From Janthinobacterium sp. TND4EL3 (GTDB taxonomy: Bacteria > Pseudomonadota > Gammaproteobacteria > Burkholderiales > Burkholderiaceae_D), in the NCBI RefSeq assembly GCF_900156175.1, contig NZ_FTMV01000002.1, positions 62,001 through 126,000 of the forward strand: a stretch of DNA of 64,000 bases, read 5' to 3'. Positions within the stretch are counted from its first letter, which is position 1. The number at the start of each line of letters is the position of its first letter. Position numbers and translations under genes: made by a program. Below the pieces are notes generated by a model. That model was not told the origin of the DNA. It worked only from the letters and a program-made list of their open reading frames with translations, and made no database searches. This document shows, one piece after another, positions 46,573-55,274 of the stretch.

Positions 46573-49002
46573 ATGGAAGCACAAGCGCAAGATACAAAGC
46601 CCCGCAAGCCGTCATCGAAACTGGCGCGCAATCTGAAATTCGGCCTGGGATTGACCCTGGGCCTGGGCTTGTCCGCCGCCCTGGCGGGCGGCTGGTGGCT
46701 GCGCCAGGCATGGCAGGACTTGCCGGCCGTCGAGCACCTTGCCCAGTACAAGCCCGCGCTGCCGCTGCGCATTTTTTCCAGCGAAGGCGAGCTGCTGGCC
46801 GAATACGGCGAAGAGCGCCGCGAATTCCTACCACTGAAGGAGATACCGCTGCGCATGCGCCAGGCCTTGCTGGCCATCGAGGATGCGCGTTTTTATGAAC
46901 ACGGCGCCGTCGACTTTTATGGATTGACGCGCGCCACCCTGGCCAACGTCGTCACGGGCCACCATGCGCAGGGCGCCAGCACCATCACCATGCAGGTGGC
47001 GCGCGACTTTTTCCTGTCGCGCGAAAAGACGGTGCAGCGCAAGCTGACGGAGATGCTGCTGGCCTACAAGCTGGAACAGCACTACGGCAAGGACAAGCTG
47101 CTGGAGCTGTACATGAACCAGATTTACCTGGGAGAGCGTTCCTACGGCTTTTCCGCCGCCTCGAACATCTATTTCGACAAGCCGCTGGCCGACGTCAGCA
47201 TCGCCGAAGCGGCCATGCTGGCCGGCCTGCCGAAGGCGCCATCGGCCTACAACCCCGTGGTCAATCCGCAGCGCGCCACCGTGCGCCAGCATTACATCCT
47301 GAAGCGCATGCGCGAACTCGGTTACATCACGCCGGCCGAATACGACGCGGCCGTGGCGGAAAAACTGGCCCTGAACAAGGACCGCAACAGCTCCGTGCAC
47401 GCGGCCGCGTATGCGGTCGAGGAAGCGCGCCAGCTGATCGTGCAAAGCTACCCGGAAGGCGCCTACAGCCTGGGCCTGGACGTGACCACCACCATCCGCA
47501 TGGCGCCGCAGCGGGCGGCCGACAAGTCGCTGCGCGATGGGCTGTTGAATGCGCAGGCGCGGCGCGGCTATCGCGGTCCGGAAGCGCGCCTGGCCGCCTC
47601 CGCAGACGGCGTGGCGCGCCAGCTGGCCGCCTATCCGGATAGCGGTGAAGTGCGCGCCGCCCTGGTGCGCAAGGTGGAAACGTCGGCCAAGCGCCAGGTG
47701 ACGGCGCAGCTGCGCAATGGCGACGAGATCGTGCTGGCCGCTTCGGATGCGCGCCTGGGCGGCAAGTTGACGCTCGACGGCAAGCGCGCCATCGTGGAAA
47801 ACAGCGTCATCCGCGTGGTGCACGACGCGGCAAAGAAGCGCTGGCTCGTGAGCCAGCTGCCCGAGATGGAAGGCGCGCTCATTTCCGTCGAGGCGCACAG
47901 CGGCGAAATCGTCGCCATGGCGGGCGGCTTCGATTTTTACCGCAACCACTACAACCACGCCATGCAAGCCTACCGCCAGCCCGGTTCCAGCTTCAAGCCT
48001 TTCGTGTATTCGGCGGCGCTGGAAAAGGGATATTTCCCCGGCACGGCCGTGGACGATACGCAGCGCCTGCTGCTGCCACAGGAGACGGGCGCGCAGCCGT
48101 GGCGTCCGCGCAATTACGGCAACAACTACGAAGGATTCATCAGCGTGCGGCGCGGCCTCGTGCGCTCGAAAAACCTCGTGGCCGTCAGCCTGATGCAGGC
48201 GGCCGGCCCCGGCTACGTGCAGCATTACGCCACGCGCTTCGGCTTCGAGGGCGCGCGCAATCCCGTCTCGCTCCCGCTGGCGCTGGGCGCGGGCGCCGTC
48301 ACGCCGCTGCAGCTGGCGCAATCGTATGCCGTGTTTGCCAACGGCGGCGTGCAGATGCCGCCAAAGCTGATCAAGGAAGTGCGCAGCCGTAGCGGAGACG
48401 TGCTGTTTTCCGACGCGGCGCCGCGCGCCAAGGGCGCGCCGGCGCCGGGCACGCAGGTGATCTCCACGCGCAATGCCTACGTCATGGACAGCATGCTGCG
48501 CGACGTCGTCAAGAGCGGAACGGGACGCGGCGCGCTGGCGCTGGGACGGGGCGACGCGGCCGGCAAGACGGGCACCTCGAACAATGCGTATGACGCCTGG
48601 TTCGCCGGCTATTCCTCGGGCCTCGTGTCCGTCGTCTGGCTCGGCTACGACCAGCCCAAGAGCCTGGGCAATGCCACCGGCGGTACCCTGGCGCTGCCCG
48701 TCTGGCGCGATTACATGCAGGTGGCCGTGCAGGGCCGCCGCGAGCAGGTGCTGGCCGAACCGCCAGGCCTGGCCCTGCTCGACGGCGACTACGTGTATGC
48801 CGAGTACCTGGCCGGCGACTGCCTGAAGGATAACTTCGCTTTTATCCACAGCAGCGTCGGTTGCGGCAGCGGCGGTGCCGATACGCGCATGGCGCGCGGT
48901 GAAGCGGGCGATGGCGGCTCCAGCACGGGCACGAGCGAAGCGCGCACCCTGAGCGAAGCGCGCGAACGCGAACAAATTCTCAAATCATTTTCGGAAGAGT
49001 AA
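46573..49002 (+). CDS. class A penicillin-binding protein (PBP1A family)
   Basis: This 809-residue bifunctional peptidoglycan synthase has a cytoplasmic tail with basic residues and one membrane helix at about residues 23-42. The glycosyltransferase domain has the catalytic EDARFYEHGAVDF near residues 103-115, GASTITMQVARDFFLSREKT near 134 and KDKLLELYMNQIYLGERSYG near 174. The transpeptidase domain has SxxK (SSFK) at 472-475 and KTGT at 665-668. A Gly/Ser-rich tail is at the C-terminus. The start at 46573 has AAGGGA upstream. It is shorter and differently placed from the usual mrcA beside the pilM-Q genes, so it is probably a second PBP1. Confidence 0.9.
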   Translation: MEAQAQDTKPRKPSSKLARNLKFGLGLTLGLGLSAALAGGWWLRQAWQDLPAVEHLAQYKPALPLRIFSSEGELLAEYGEERREFLPLKEIPLRMRQALLAIEDARFYEHGAVDFYGLTRATLANVVTGHHAQGASTITMQVARDFFLSREKTVQRKLTEMLLAYKLEQHYGKDKLLELYMNQIYLGERSYGFSAASNIYFDKPLADVSIAEAAMLAGLPKAPSAYNPVVNPQRATVRQHYILKRMRELGYITPAEYDAAVAEKLALNKDRNSSVHAAAYAVEEARQLIVQSYPEGAYSLGLDVTTTIRMAPQRAADKSLRDGLLNAQARRGYRGPEARLAASADGVARQLAAYPDSGEVRAALVRKVETSAKRQVTAQLRNGDEIVLAASDARLGGKLTLDGKRAIVENSVIRVVHDAAKKRWLVSQLPEMEGALISVEAHSGEIVAMAGGFDFYRNHYNHAMQAYRQPGSSFKPFVYSAALEKGYFPGTAVDDTQRLLLPQETGAQPWRPRNYGNNYEGFISVRRGLVRSKNLVAVSLMQAAGPGYVQHYATRFGFEGARNPVSLPLALGAGAVTPLQLAQSYAVFANGGVQMPPKLIKEVRSRSGDVLFSDAAPRAKGAPAPGTQVISTRNAYVMDSMLRDVVKSGTGRGALALGRGDAAGKTGTSNNAYDAWFAGYSSGLVSVVWLGYDQPKSLGNATGGTLALPVWRDYMQVAVQGRREQVLAEPPGLALLDGDYVYAEYLAGDCLKDNFAFIHSSVGCGSGGADTRMARGEAGDGGSSTGTSEARTLSEAREREQILKSFSEE

Positions 49003-49006
49003 GACC

Positions 49007-49630
49007 ATGCTGTTATATACGATTTACCTGGTGGCGATTGTCGCCGAAGCGATGTCCGGCGCCATCATGGGCATGCGGCGCGGCATGGATTTGTTCGGCA
49101 TCTGCATGATCGGCGCCGTCACGGCGCTCGGTGGCGGCACCGTGCGCGACGTGCTGCTGGGGCACTATCCTCTGGGCTGGATAGCGCATCCCGAATACCT
49201 GCTGTTTACCATCGGCGCGGCCGTCGTCACGGCCTTTGTCGCGCGCTACCTGCACCATCTGCGCGCCATCTTTTTGCTGGTCGACGGACTGGGTCTGGTG
49301 GCGTTTTGCGTGATCGGCTGCGACATCGCCATGTCGGCCAAGATGCACCCGGCCATCGTCGTGCTGGCGGGGATGATCACGGGTGTCTTCGGTGGCCTGC
49401 TGCGCGATATCCTGTGCAACCAGATTCCCCTCGTGCTGCAGCGCGAAGTGTATGCCACCGTGGCCCTGTTCACGGGCGCCCTGTATGTCGGCCTGCTGCA
49501 CTTCAAGGTCGACAGCTCCGTGGCGCAGCTGTCGTCCATCGGTGCGGGCTTTCTGTTCCGCTTCCTGGCCTTGCACTTCGAGTGGCGCCTGCCGAATTTC
49601 AATGGTGATCGCATACGGGGTTTTGAGTAA
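49007..49630 (+). CDS. TRIC/YicG-family (UPF0126) membrane protein
   Basis: This 207-residue protein has six to seven membrane helices in two repeated halves. Each half has a conserved motif: GGGTVRDVLLGHYPLGW near residues 44-60 and FGGLLRDILCNQIPLVLQRE near 128-147. Bacterial homologues of this family were shown to be trimeric intracellular-cation-type channels. It starts 4 bp after the PBP gene stop, so the two are probably co-transcribed. The physiological ion is unknown. Confidence 0.88.
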   Translation: MLLYTIYLVAIVAEAMSGAIMGMRRGMDLFGICMIGAVTALGGGTVRDVLLGHYPLGWIAHPEYLLFTIGAAVVTAFVARYLHHLRAIFLLVDGLGLVAFCVIGCDIAMSAKMHPAIVVLAGMITGVFGGLLRDILCNQIPLVLQREVYATVALFTGALYVGLLHFKVDSSVAQLSSIGAGFLFRFLALHFEWRLPNFNGDRIRGFE

Positions 49631-49726
49631 GGCGGCAGCCGCGTGCATATTTTTGCGCATATTTAACCCTTTTTTCTGCGCCGCTGCGTTTCATGTTGGA
49701 TACCCCAGCCAACCGGAGAAGAAGCG

Positions 49727-51622
49727 ATGTCCAGCGCCCTCAAGATCACCTTGATACTGTCCCTGCTGCTGTCTGCAGGCAGCCACGCCGCCGGCACGGC
49801 GCCGCGCAAGACCCTGGCGCCGTTCGCCAGCGAGCAAGCCTTGAGCAGCTACCTGCAGCAGCTGCAGGCGCGCCAGGCGGCCTTGCTGCGGGAGCAGCAG
49901 AAACTGCAGCGCGCCACGGCGCAGTACATGGCGACGGCGCCCGCACCGCCGCCAGCAGCAGCGCCGATGGTGGCGAAAGCGGCACCGGCGGCGTCGGCAG
50001 AGGCGGCCGAATCGGTCACCAATGTGCAGACGGCGGGTGTGGACGAAGGCGGCATCGTCAAGCTGCACGGCAAGCACCTGGTGATGCTAAGGCGCGGCAA
50101 GCTGTTCACCGTGCAGGTGGGCGGCAATGCCCTGCAGCCCATCGCCTCGCTCGACGCGTTCGCGCCGGGCAGCGACCCGTCCGGCAGCTGGTATGACGAA
50201 ATGCTGATCGATGGCGACACGGTGGTGGTGATCGGCTACAGCTACAGCCGTGGCGGCACGGAGATCGGCCTGTTCGACGTCAACGCGGAAGGCAAGCTGG
50301 CCTACCGCGCCACGTATCACTTGCGCTCCAACGATTATTATTCGTCGCGCAATTACGCCAGCCGCCTGGTCGGCGGCAAGCTGGTGTTCTATTCGCCCCT
50401 GTCGCTGAACTTGCGCCGGGGCGACCCGTTCGGCAGCTTCCCCGCGCTGCGCCGCTGGCACCCCGACGCCGTGCCGTCCGACTTCAAGCGCATCGCCCCT
50501 GCCACGCGCATCTACCGCACCGATGACGAGCCCGAGCCGGGCTTTGGCCTGACCCTGCATACGGTCACCGTGTGCGACCTGGCGCAGCGCGACATGCGCT
50601 GCGAAGCGACGGCCGTGATGGGGCCGCAGGGGCGCGTGTTTTATGTCTCGGGCGAATCCGTTTTCGTGTGGACCACGCGCCGGGGCAGCGACTCGGGCGT
50701 GTTCCGCATTCCCCTTGACGGCTCGGCGCCCAGCGCCCTGAAGGTGGCTGGCGCGCCCGTCGACCAGTTCTCGTTCCTCGAAAGCGTGGATGGCCACCTG
50801 AACGTCCTGCTGCGCGCCGAGGGCCAGGGCGACGCGATGTGGGATGGCGCGCGGGGTCGGGGCGACATGGCCCTGCTGCGCGTGCCATTGGCCACGTTTT
50901 CCGATGGCCGTGACAGTGCGCCGGCCGGCAGCTACCATCCGCTGCCCGGCGGTGGCGGCTACGGCCTGCAGAACCGCTTCGTGGGGCCGTATCTGTTGTA
51001 CGGCAATCCGGGCAATCCCGGACGCCGCAAGGCAGATCAGGCCTGGCCGCGCCAGCCCCTGTATGCCGTGCGCTGGGCCGATGCGGGCAGCGTGCAAGCC
51101 TTGTCCCTGCCGCACGGCGTGGAGCGCATCGAGGCGCTGGGCAATGACGCCCTGGTGATCGGCGCGCAGGGCAGGGATCTGCACTTCAGCACCATCGGCC
51201 TGGCGGGCCAGGCGGCGGTCGCCACGCGCTACATCCGCGCCGACGCGGCGCAGGGCGAGTCGCGCAGCCACGGCTTTTTCTACAAGCCGCAAACGGCCGG
51301 CGAGGGCCTGATCGGCCTGCCCATCCTGGGCGCGGACGAGCGGCCTGGCCTCAACAAGCCAGCCGCCTCAGTCCTGTATCTGCGCAACAGCGGCTTGCAG
51401 TTGACGGAACTGGGCGCGCTGGCGGCGCGGCCCGGTCCGGCACCGGACGACGGCTGCCGCGCGTCGTGCATCGACTGGTACGGCAATGCGCGTCCTTTGT
51501 TCCTGCAGGGCCGCGTCTTCGCCTTGCTCGGCTATGAACTGGTGGAAGGGGCGCTCAAGGAGGGGCAGATCCGCGAAGTGCGCCGCGTCAGCTATGCGCC
51601 CAATGCCTCCTCTTTGCGCTGA
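49727..51622 (+). CDS. secreted beta-propeller-domain protein
   Basis: The product has 631 residues with a signal peptide at 1-22 (LLSAGSHAA). A coiled-coil/proline linker at 30-90 (SYLQQLQARQAALLREQQKLQ; APAPPPAAAPMVAKAAPAA) precedes the beta-propeller domain, which begins with the signature SVTNVQTAGVDEGGIVKLHGKHL near residue 98, as in the family of secreted beta-propeller proteins (Pfam PF09826). It contains repeated VVVIGY/LVFY-type strands and a Cys pair (DDGCRASCIDW) near 590. The function of the family is unknown. It precedes an ECF sigma factor gene by 49 bp, and may be its target, sensor or co-operonic partner. Confidence 0.8.
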   Translation: MSSALKITLILSLLLSAGSHAAGTAPRKTLAPFASEQALSSYLQQLQARQAALLREQQKLQRATAQYMATAPAPPPAAAPMVAKAAPAASAEAAESVTNVQTAGVDEGGIVKLHGKHLVMLRRGKLFTVQVGGNALQPIASLDAFAPGSDPSGSWYDEMLIDGDTVVVIGYSYSRGGTEIGLFDVNAEGKLAYRATYHLRSNDYYSSRNYASRLVGGKLVFYSPLSLNLRRGDPFGSFPALRRWHPDAVPSDFKRIAPATRIYRTDDEPEPGFGLTLHTVTVCDLAQRDMRCEATAVMGPQGRVFYVSGESVFVWTTRRGSDSGVFRIPLDGSAPSALKVAGAPVDQFSFLESVDGHLNVLLRAEGQGDAMWDGARGRGDMALLRVPLATFSDGRDSAPAGSYHPLPGGGGYGLQNRFVGPYLLYGNPGNPGRRKADQAWPRQPLYAVRWADAGSVQALSLPHGVERIEALGNDALVIGAQGRDLHFSTIGLAGQAAVATRYIRADAAQGESRSHGFFYKPQTAGEGLIGLPILGADERPGLNKPAASVLYLRNSGLQLTELGALAARPGPAPDDGCRASCIDWYGNARPLFLQGRVFALLGYELVEGALKEGQIREVRRVSYAPNASSLR

Positions 51623-51671
51623 AGGCGCAGGGAAATTGTCGCTGCCGCGTAGTTCGGCTACACTGGTCCGC

Positions 51672-52238
51672 ATGCCCGATACCTTACTGACCGCGACGGA
51701 TGAAGACCTGATGCTGCGCTACAGCGCCGGCGACCTGCCGTCGTTTCGCGAGCTGTACCGGCGCCACAGCCAGGGCCTGTACCGCTTCGTGGCCTGGCGT
51801 TCGCCGCGCCGCGCGTGGGTGGACGAGATCGTGCAGGATGCGTGGGCCAGCCTGCATGCGGCGCGCGCCGGCTACCAGCCGCAGGCGGCGTTTCGCACCT
51901 ATCTGTACCAGATCGCGCGCAACCGCCTGATCGACCTCCTGCGCCAGCGGGAAGGACAGGATCACGGCGAGGCGGGCGAACTGGCGGACGAGGGCGCCTC
52001 GCCGCCGCAGTCGCTGGAGCAGAAACAGCAGCACGCGCGGCTGCATGCGGCCATCGCCGCGCTGCCGTCGGAACAGAAGGAAGCGCTGGTGCTGCAGCAG
52101 TTCAGCGGCATGAGCATCCTCGAGATCGCCGCGGTGACGGGGGCGGAAGCGGAAACCGTCAAGAGCCGGCTGCGCTACGCCATGCAGAAATTGCGCGCGG
52201 GCTTGGACAGCGCCGCTGGCGCGGGAGGACAGGCATGA
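51672..52238 (+). CDS. ECF-type RNA polymerase sigma factor
   Basis: The product has 188 residues. Region 2 at about 10-70 (EDLMLRYSAGDLPSFRELYRRHSQGLYRFV, in part; VDEIVQDAWASLHAARAGYQPQAAFRTYLYQIARNRLIDLLR, in part) binds the -10 element and core polymerase. Region 4 at about 120-172 (LPSEQKEALVLQQFSGMSILEIAAVTGAEAETVKSRLRYAMQKLR, in part) binds -35. The start at 51672 is the family-like ATG. It overlaps the next gene by 4 bp (ATGA), the standard sigma/anti-sigma arrangement. The regulon is unknown. Confidence 0.9.
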   Translation: MPDTLLTATDEDLMLRYSAGDLPSFRELYRRHSQGLYRFVAWRSPRRAWVDEIVQDAWASLHAARAGYQPQAAFRTYLYQIARNRLIDLLRQREGQDHGEAGELADEGASPPQSLEQKQQHARLHAAIAALPSEQKEALVLQQFSGMSILEIAAVTGAEAETVKSRLRYAMQKLRAGLDSAAGAGGQA

Positions 52239-53023
52239 ATACGCACGATCACGACGAACCGAATGACGAGGAATTGAACGCGCTGCTGGCCAGCCTGCCG
52301 CAGCCGGCGCCTTCCAGCGCGCTCGATGCGGCCATCCTGGCCGACGCGGAAAAAGCCTTGCACCAGCCGGCGGCCGCCAACGACAGCGCCGATGGCGTGC
52401 TGCGCACTCTGCCGGCCAAGAAATCACCGGACTACCTGCAGCGCTGGCGCGTTCCGCTGGGGCTGGCCGCTGCCGTGCTGCTGACGGTAAACCTGATCGG
52501 CGTGGACTGGTTCGGCTCGAAGCCGGCGCAGTTCCCCGTGGTCGGGGAGCCGGCCACGCAGGAGGTGATGCGGGAAGCCGCACCGGCCCCTGCCCCTGCG
52601 ACGGAGTCCGCGCCACCACCGCCAGCACCGCGCGCCATGGCCAAGGCGGCACCGAGGCCGCCGCCGGCGCAGGCCGAGCCAGTACCAGCACATGTGTCAG
52701 TACCCGTGGCTCCCCCTGCGCCGCCGCCTCCGCCGGCGCCTGCTGCGGCAATGGAGCAGCAAGCCGTCATGCAGGCGGAAGCCGGCCTGCAGCGCCAGGC
52801 GCCCGTGCAGCGCGCGCTGGCCATGCCCGCTCCCGTGGCGGCCCGCTCCGCGCCGCTGCCGCCGCCGGCAAAGCTCGACGCTTCCGTGTGGCTGGTGAAG
52901 ATCGACGCCCTGCTCAAGGCGGGCGAGGGCGCGCTGGCGCACGAGGAGTGGGCCGCATTCAGGCAGGCGTATCCCGACTACCCGGTGGCCGAAGAGCTGC
53001 GGCAGCGGTTGGAAAAGAAATAG
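52235..53023 (+). CDS. proline-rich membrane protein, probable anti-sigma factor
   Basis: The product has 262 residues. An acidic N-terminal cytoplasmic part (residues 1-68) has short amphipathic helices. One membrane helix is at about 73-91 (VPLGLAAAVLLTVNLIGVDW). A long Pro/Ala periplasmic stretch at 105-215 leads to a small helical C-terminal domain (VWLVKIDALLKAGEGALAHEEWAAFRQAYPDYPVAEELRQRLEK, in part). It has no HxxxCxxC zinc anti-sigma motif. Position and translational coupling to the sigma gene, together with the membrane topology, suggest an anti-sigma factor; direct similarity to known families is weak. Confidence 0.65.
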   Translation: MNTHDHDEPNDEELNALLASLPQPAPSSALDAAILADAEKALHQPAAANDSADGVLRTLPAKKSPDYLQRWRVPLGLAAAVLLTVNLIGVDWFGSKPAQFPVVGEPATQEVMREAAPAPAPATESAPPPPAPRAMAKAAPRPPPAQAEPVPAHVSVPVAPPAPPPPPAPAAAMEQQAVMQAEAGLQRQAPVQRALAMPAPVAARSAPLPPPAKLDASVWLVKIDALLKAGEGALAHEEWAAFRQAYPDYPVAEELRQRLEKK

Positions 53024-53027
53024 CGCG

Positions 53028-54173
53028 TTACACGATCCCCTTCCTGCGTTCCCACACGGCGCTGCCCACGAAAATGGCGGCGCACACCCACATGACGGCC
53101 GGCAGGGCGTTTACGCCCGCCGATTGCATCAGCACGCCCGTCAGCAGGGGGCCGCCGCCGCTGGTCACGCCCCAGGTGGCGTTGACGATGGCGCTGGCGC
53201 TGGTCAGCGACAGCCCCGTAAACCGCTCGCCGCAGGCCACCAGGGCCAGCATGTAGATGCCGCCCGCCGCCGCGCCCAGCAACAGCAGCAAGGTCCACCA
53301 CAGCCACGGCGTGCCGACGGCGAACGGCAGCAGCGGCAGCAGCAGGCAGACGGCCACGCCGCAGCCCGCGTGGACCCTGGCGCGGCCGAAGCGGTCGGCC
53401 ATCCAGCCCAGCGCGAATTGCAGGCCCGTGTCGCCCACCAGCACCACGGTGGCCGACAGCAGGGCCAGGTCCGTGCCGATGCCGTGCTCCATCGCATACA
53501 GCGGCAGGAGACTCAATGCCAGCGTGTCGAATAGGGCGAAGAAGGCGGCGCCGAGCACGATCATCGGCATGCGCGGCAGGATCAGGGTCCATTTCACGCC
53601 ATGTTCTTCCGGCTCCTTTTCCGGGCCGCTGTTCGAGATCAGCATCAGGCCCGGCACGGCCAGCAAGAACAGCAGGCCGCAGGCGGCGAAGCTCCACGCA
53701 ATCTTGTCGTTGAAGAGGGCCACGAGGGCGGGACCGATCAGCTGGAAGAAGGTAAAACTGGTGGTGTACATGGCCACCACGCGGCCGCGCGAATTATCGG
53801 GCGCCAGGCGGTTGACCCACGCTTCGCCGATGGTAAACAGCACGCCCATGGCGCCGCCGAACAGGAAGCGCAGCACGCTCCACGCCAGCAGGTGGTCGCT
53901 GAACTGCATGGCGATCGTCGCCAGCGAGGCCACCCAGACGGCGCCAAGCATGGTGGCGCGCGCGCCGAAACGCCCCACCCAGCCCGAGACGAACGGCGAG
54001 GCGGCCAGGATGCCGAGGGCGCTGACGGCCGTGATCATGCCGATGATGTCCGTGCCCACGCCGCGCTGGTGCAGGGTCAGGGCGGTGAGCGGCATGGTGG
54101 CGCCCAGGCCCAGTCCCACCACGCCGATGCTGACCACGAGGGCGAAGAAGTCGCGCCACGGCATGGTCTTCAT
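53028..54173 (-). CDS. MFS transporter
   Basis: This 381-residue protein has about 12 membrane helices. Motif A-like loops are GWVGRFGARATMLG near residue 67 and DRFGRARVHAGCGV near 262. It has the general shape of the YcaD/YfcJ-type MFS families (SGWVG, MPLTALTLHQRGVGTDIIGM near 28). The start at 54173 is the first ATG before the hydrophobic helix; longer in-frame starts include non-family sequence. It is convergent with the anti-sigma gene and divergent from the polyamine operon. The substrate is unknown. Confidence 0.8.
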   Translation of the reverse strand: MKTMPWRDFFALVVSIGVVGLGLGATMPLTALTLHQRGVGTDIIGMITAVSALGILAASPFVSGWVGRFGARATMLGAVWVASLATIAMQFSDHLLAWSVLRFLFGGAMGVLFTIGEAWVNRLAPDNSRGRVVAMYTTSFTFFQLIGPALVALFNDKIAWSFAACGLLFLLAVPGLMLISNSGPEKEPEEHGVKWTLILPRMPMIVLGAAFFALFDTLALSLLPLYAMEHGIGTDLALLSATVVLVGDTGLQFALGWMADRFGRARVHAGCGVAVCLLLPLLPFAVGTPWLWWTLLLLLGAAAGGIYMLALVACGERFTGLSLTSASAIVNATWGVTSGGGPLLTGVLMQSAGVNALPAVMWVCAAIFVGSAVWERRKGIV

Positions 54174-54455
54174 GGCTGCCCCCGCAAGGGGGAAAAGGTG
54201 TTCGGGAGGGCGGGAAAACGGTGTGGATGCATGGGAAAGTAGGCAACTGTGCCTGCGGCACTGGTGTTTGGCGCCGGACGGGCATATGATGATTTTGATA
54301 AAGGCAATATTGCAAAGCCGTAGTGTAGGCGATATGCGCCGCCGCTGGCCACGTCCATCGGTGTGGCCGACTCTACCGGCTCTGCTGTACAGTGAAGCGA
54401 GCGGCAGCGCTGTCATGGCGCTGTCATTGGATCGTCACGCCAGCGAGGTAGCACC

Positions 54456-55220
54456 ATGCGCCGTCCCATCGTTCTCGTTCCCGCCTGCCAGCGCCAACTG
54501 GGCAGCCACGCCTGGCACATGGCACAGGATAAATACCTGCACGCCGTGCTGCGCGGCGCCGGCTGCATGCCGCTGCTGCTGCCGGCCCTGGGCGCCGATG
54601 CCGACCTGGAAGCGGCGCTGCGGATTGCCGATGGCGTCATGCTGACCGGTTCCGCCTCGAACGTCGATGCGCGCCTGTATGGCGAAGACATCCTGCATCC
54701 CGACCTGCCGCAAGACCCCGCGCGCGACGCCACCACCTTGCCCCTGATCCGCGCCGCACTGACGTTGCAGCTGCCGCTGCTGGCCATCTGCCGCGGTTTC
54801 CAGGAAGTCAACGTGGCCCTGGGCGGCAGCCTGCACCAGGCCGTGCAGGCGGTGCCGGGCATGATGGACCACCGCGAGAACGTGCTCGACCCGCTGCCGC
54901 GCCAGTACGCGCCCGCGCACCGCATCAAGCTGATGCCCGACGGCATGCTGTCGCGGCTGCTGGGCGGCGAAAGCGAAATGATGGTCAATTCCCTGCATGG
55001 CCAGGGCATCGCCCGGCTGGCCGATGGCTTGCTGGTGGAAGCGCTGGCCGACGACGGCCTGGTGGAAGCGTACACGGTGGCCAGCGCCGCTGGCTTTGCG
55101 CTGGCCGTGCAATGGCATCCCGAATGGCAGGTCGAGGACAATCCGCAGTCGATGCGGCTGTTCGGCGCCTTCGGCCAGGCTTGCCGCGATTACCAGGAGC
55201 AGCACAGAAAGACAGAATGA
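54456..55220 (+). CDS. puuD: gamma-glutamyl-gamma-aminobutyrate hydrolase (PuuD/SpuA type)
   Basis: This 254-residue class I glutamine-amidotransferase-like enzyme cleaves gamma-Glu-GABA to glutamate and GABA in putrescine breakdown. The catalytic Cys is Cys112 in LLAICRGFQEVNV, and the His-Glu pair is in QWHPEWQVEDN near residue 222. The substrate loop MLTGSASNVDARLYGE near 62 is typical of PuuD. It is the first gene of a block with puuA, spuC, a polyamine ABC transporter and an aldehyde dehydrogenase, as in Pseudomonas spuABC-FGH. Confidence 0.92.
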   Translation: MRRPIVLVPACQRQLGSHAWHMAQDKYLHAVLRGAGCMPLLLPALGADADLEAALRIADGVMLTGSASNVDARLYGEDILHPDLPQDPARDATTLPLIRAALTLQLPLLAICRGFQEVNVALGGSLHQAVQAVPGMMDHRENVLDPLPRQYAPAHRIKLMPDGMLSRLLGGESEMMVNSLHGQGIARLADGLLVEALADDGLVEAYTVASAAGFALAVQWHPEWQVEDNPQSMRLFGAFGQACRDYQEQHRKTE

Positions 55221-55274
55221 CAGGCGCACCGCCCGCAGTACGCGGTGTTTGATCAAGACCAGCGAGAGGGAAAC

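Noticed and set aside
46828-48975. 715-codon open frame antisense to the PBP gene
   Set aside because: Typical long antisense frame in high-GC DNA; Ala/Arg/His-rich translation without domains, while the plus strand carries all PBP motifs.
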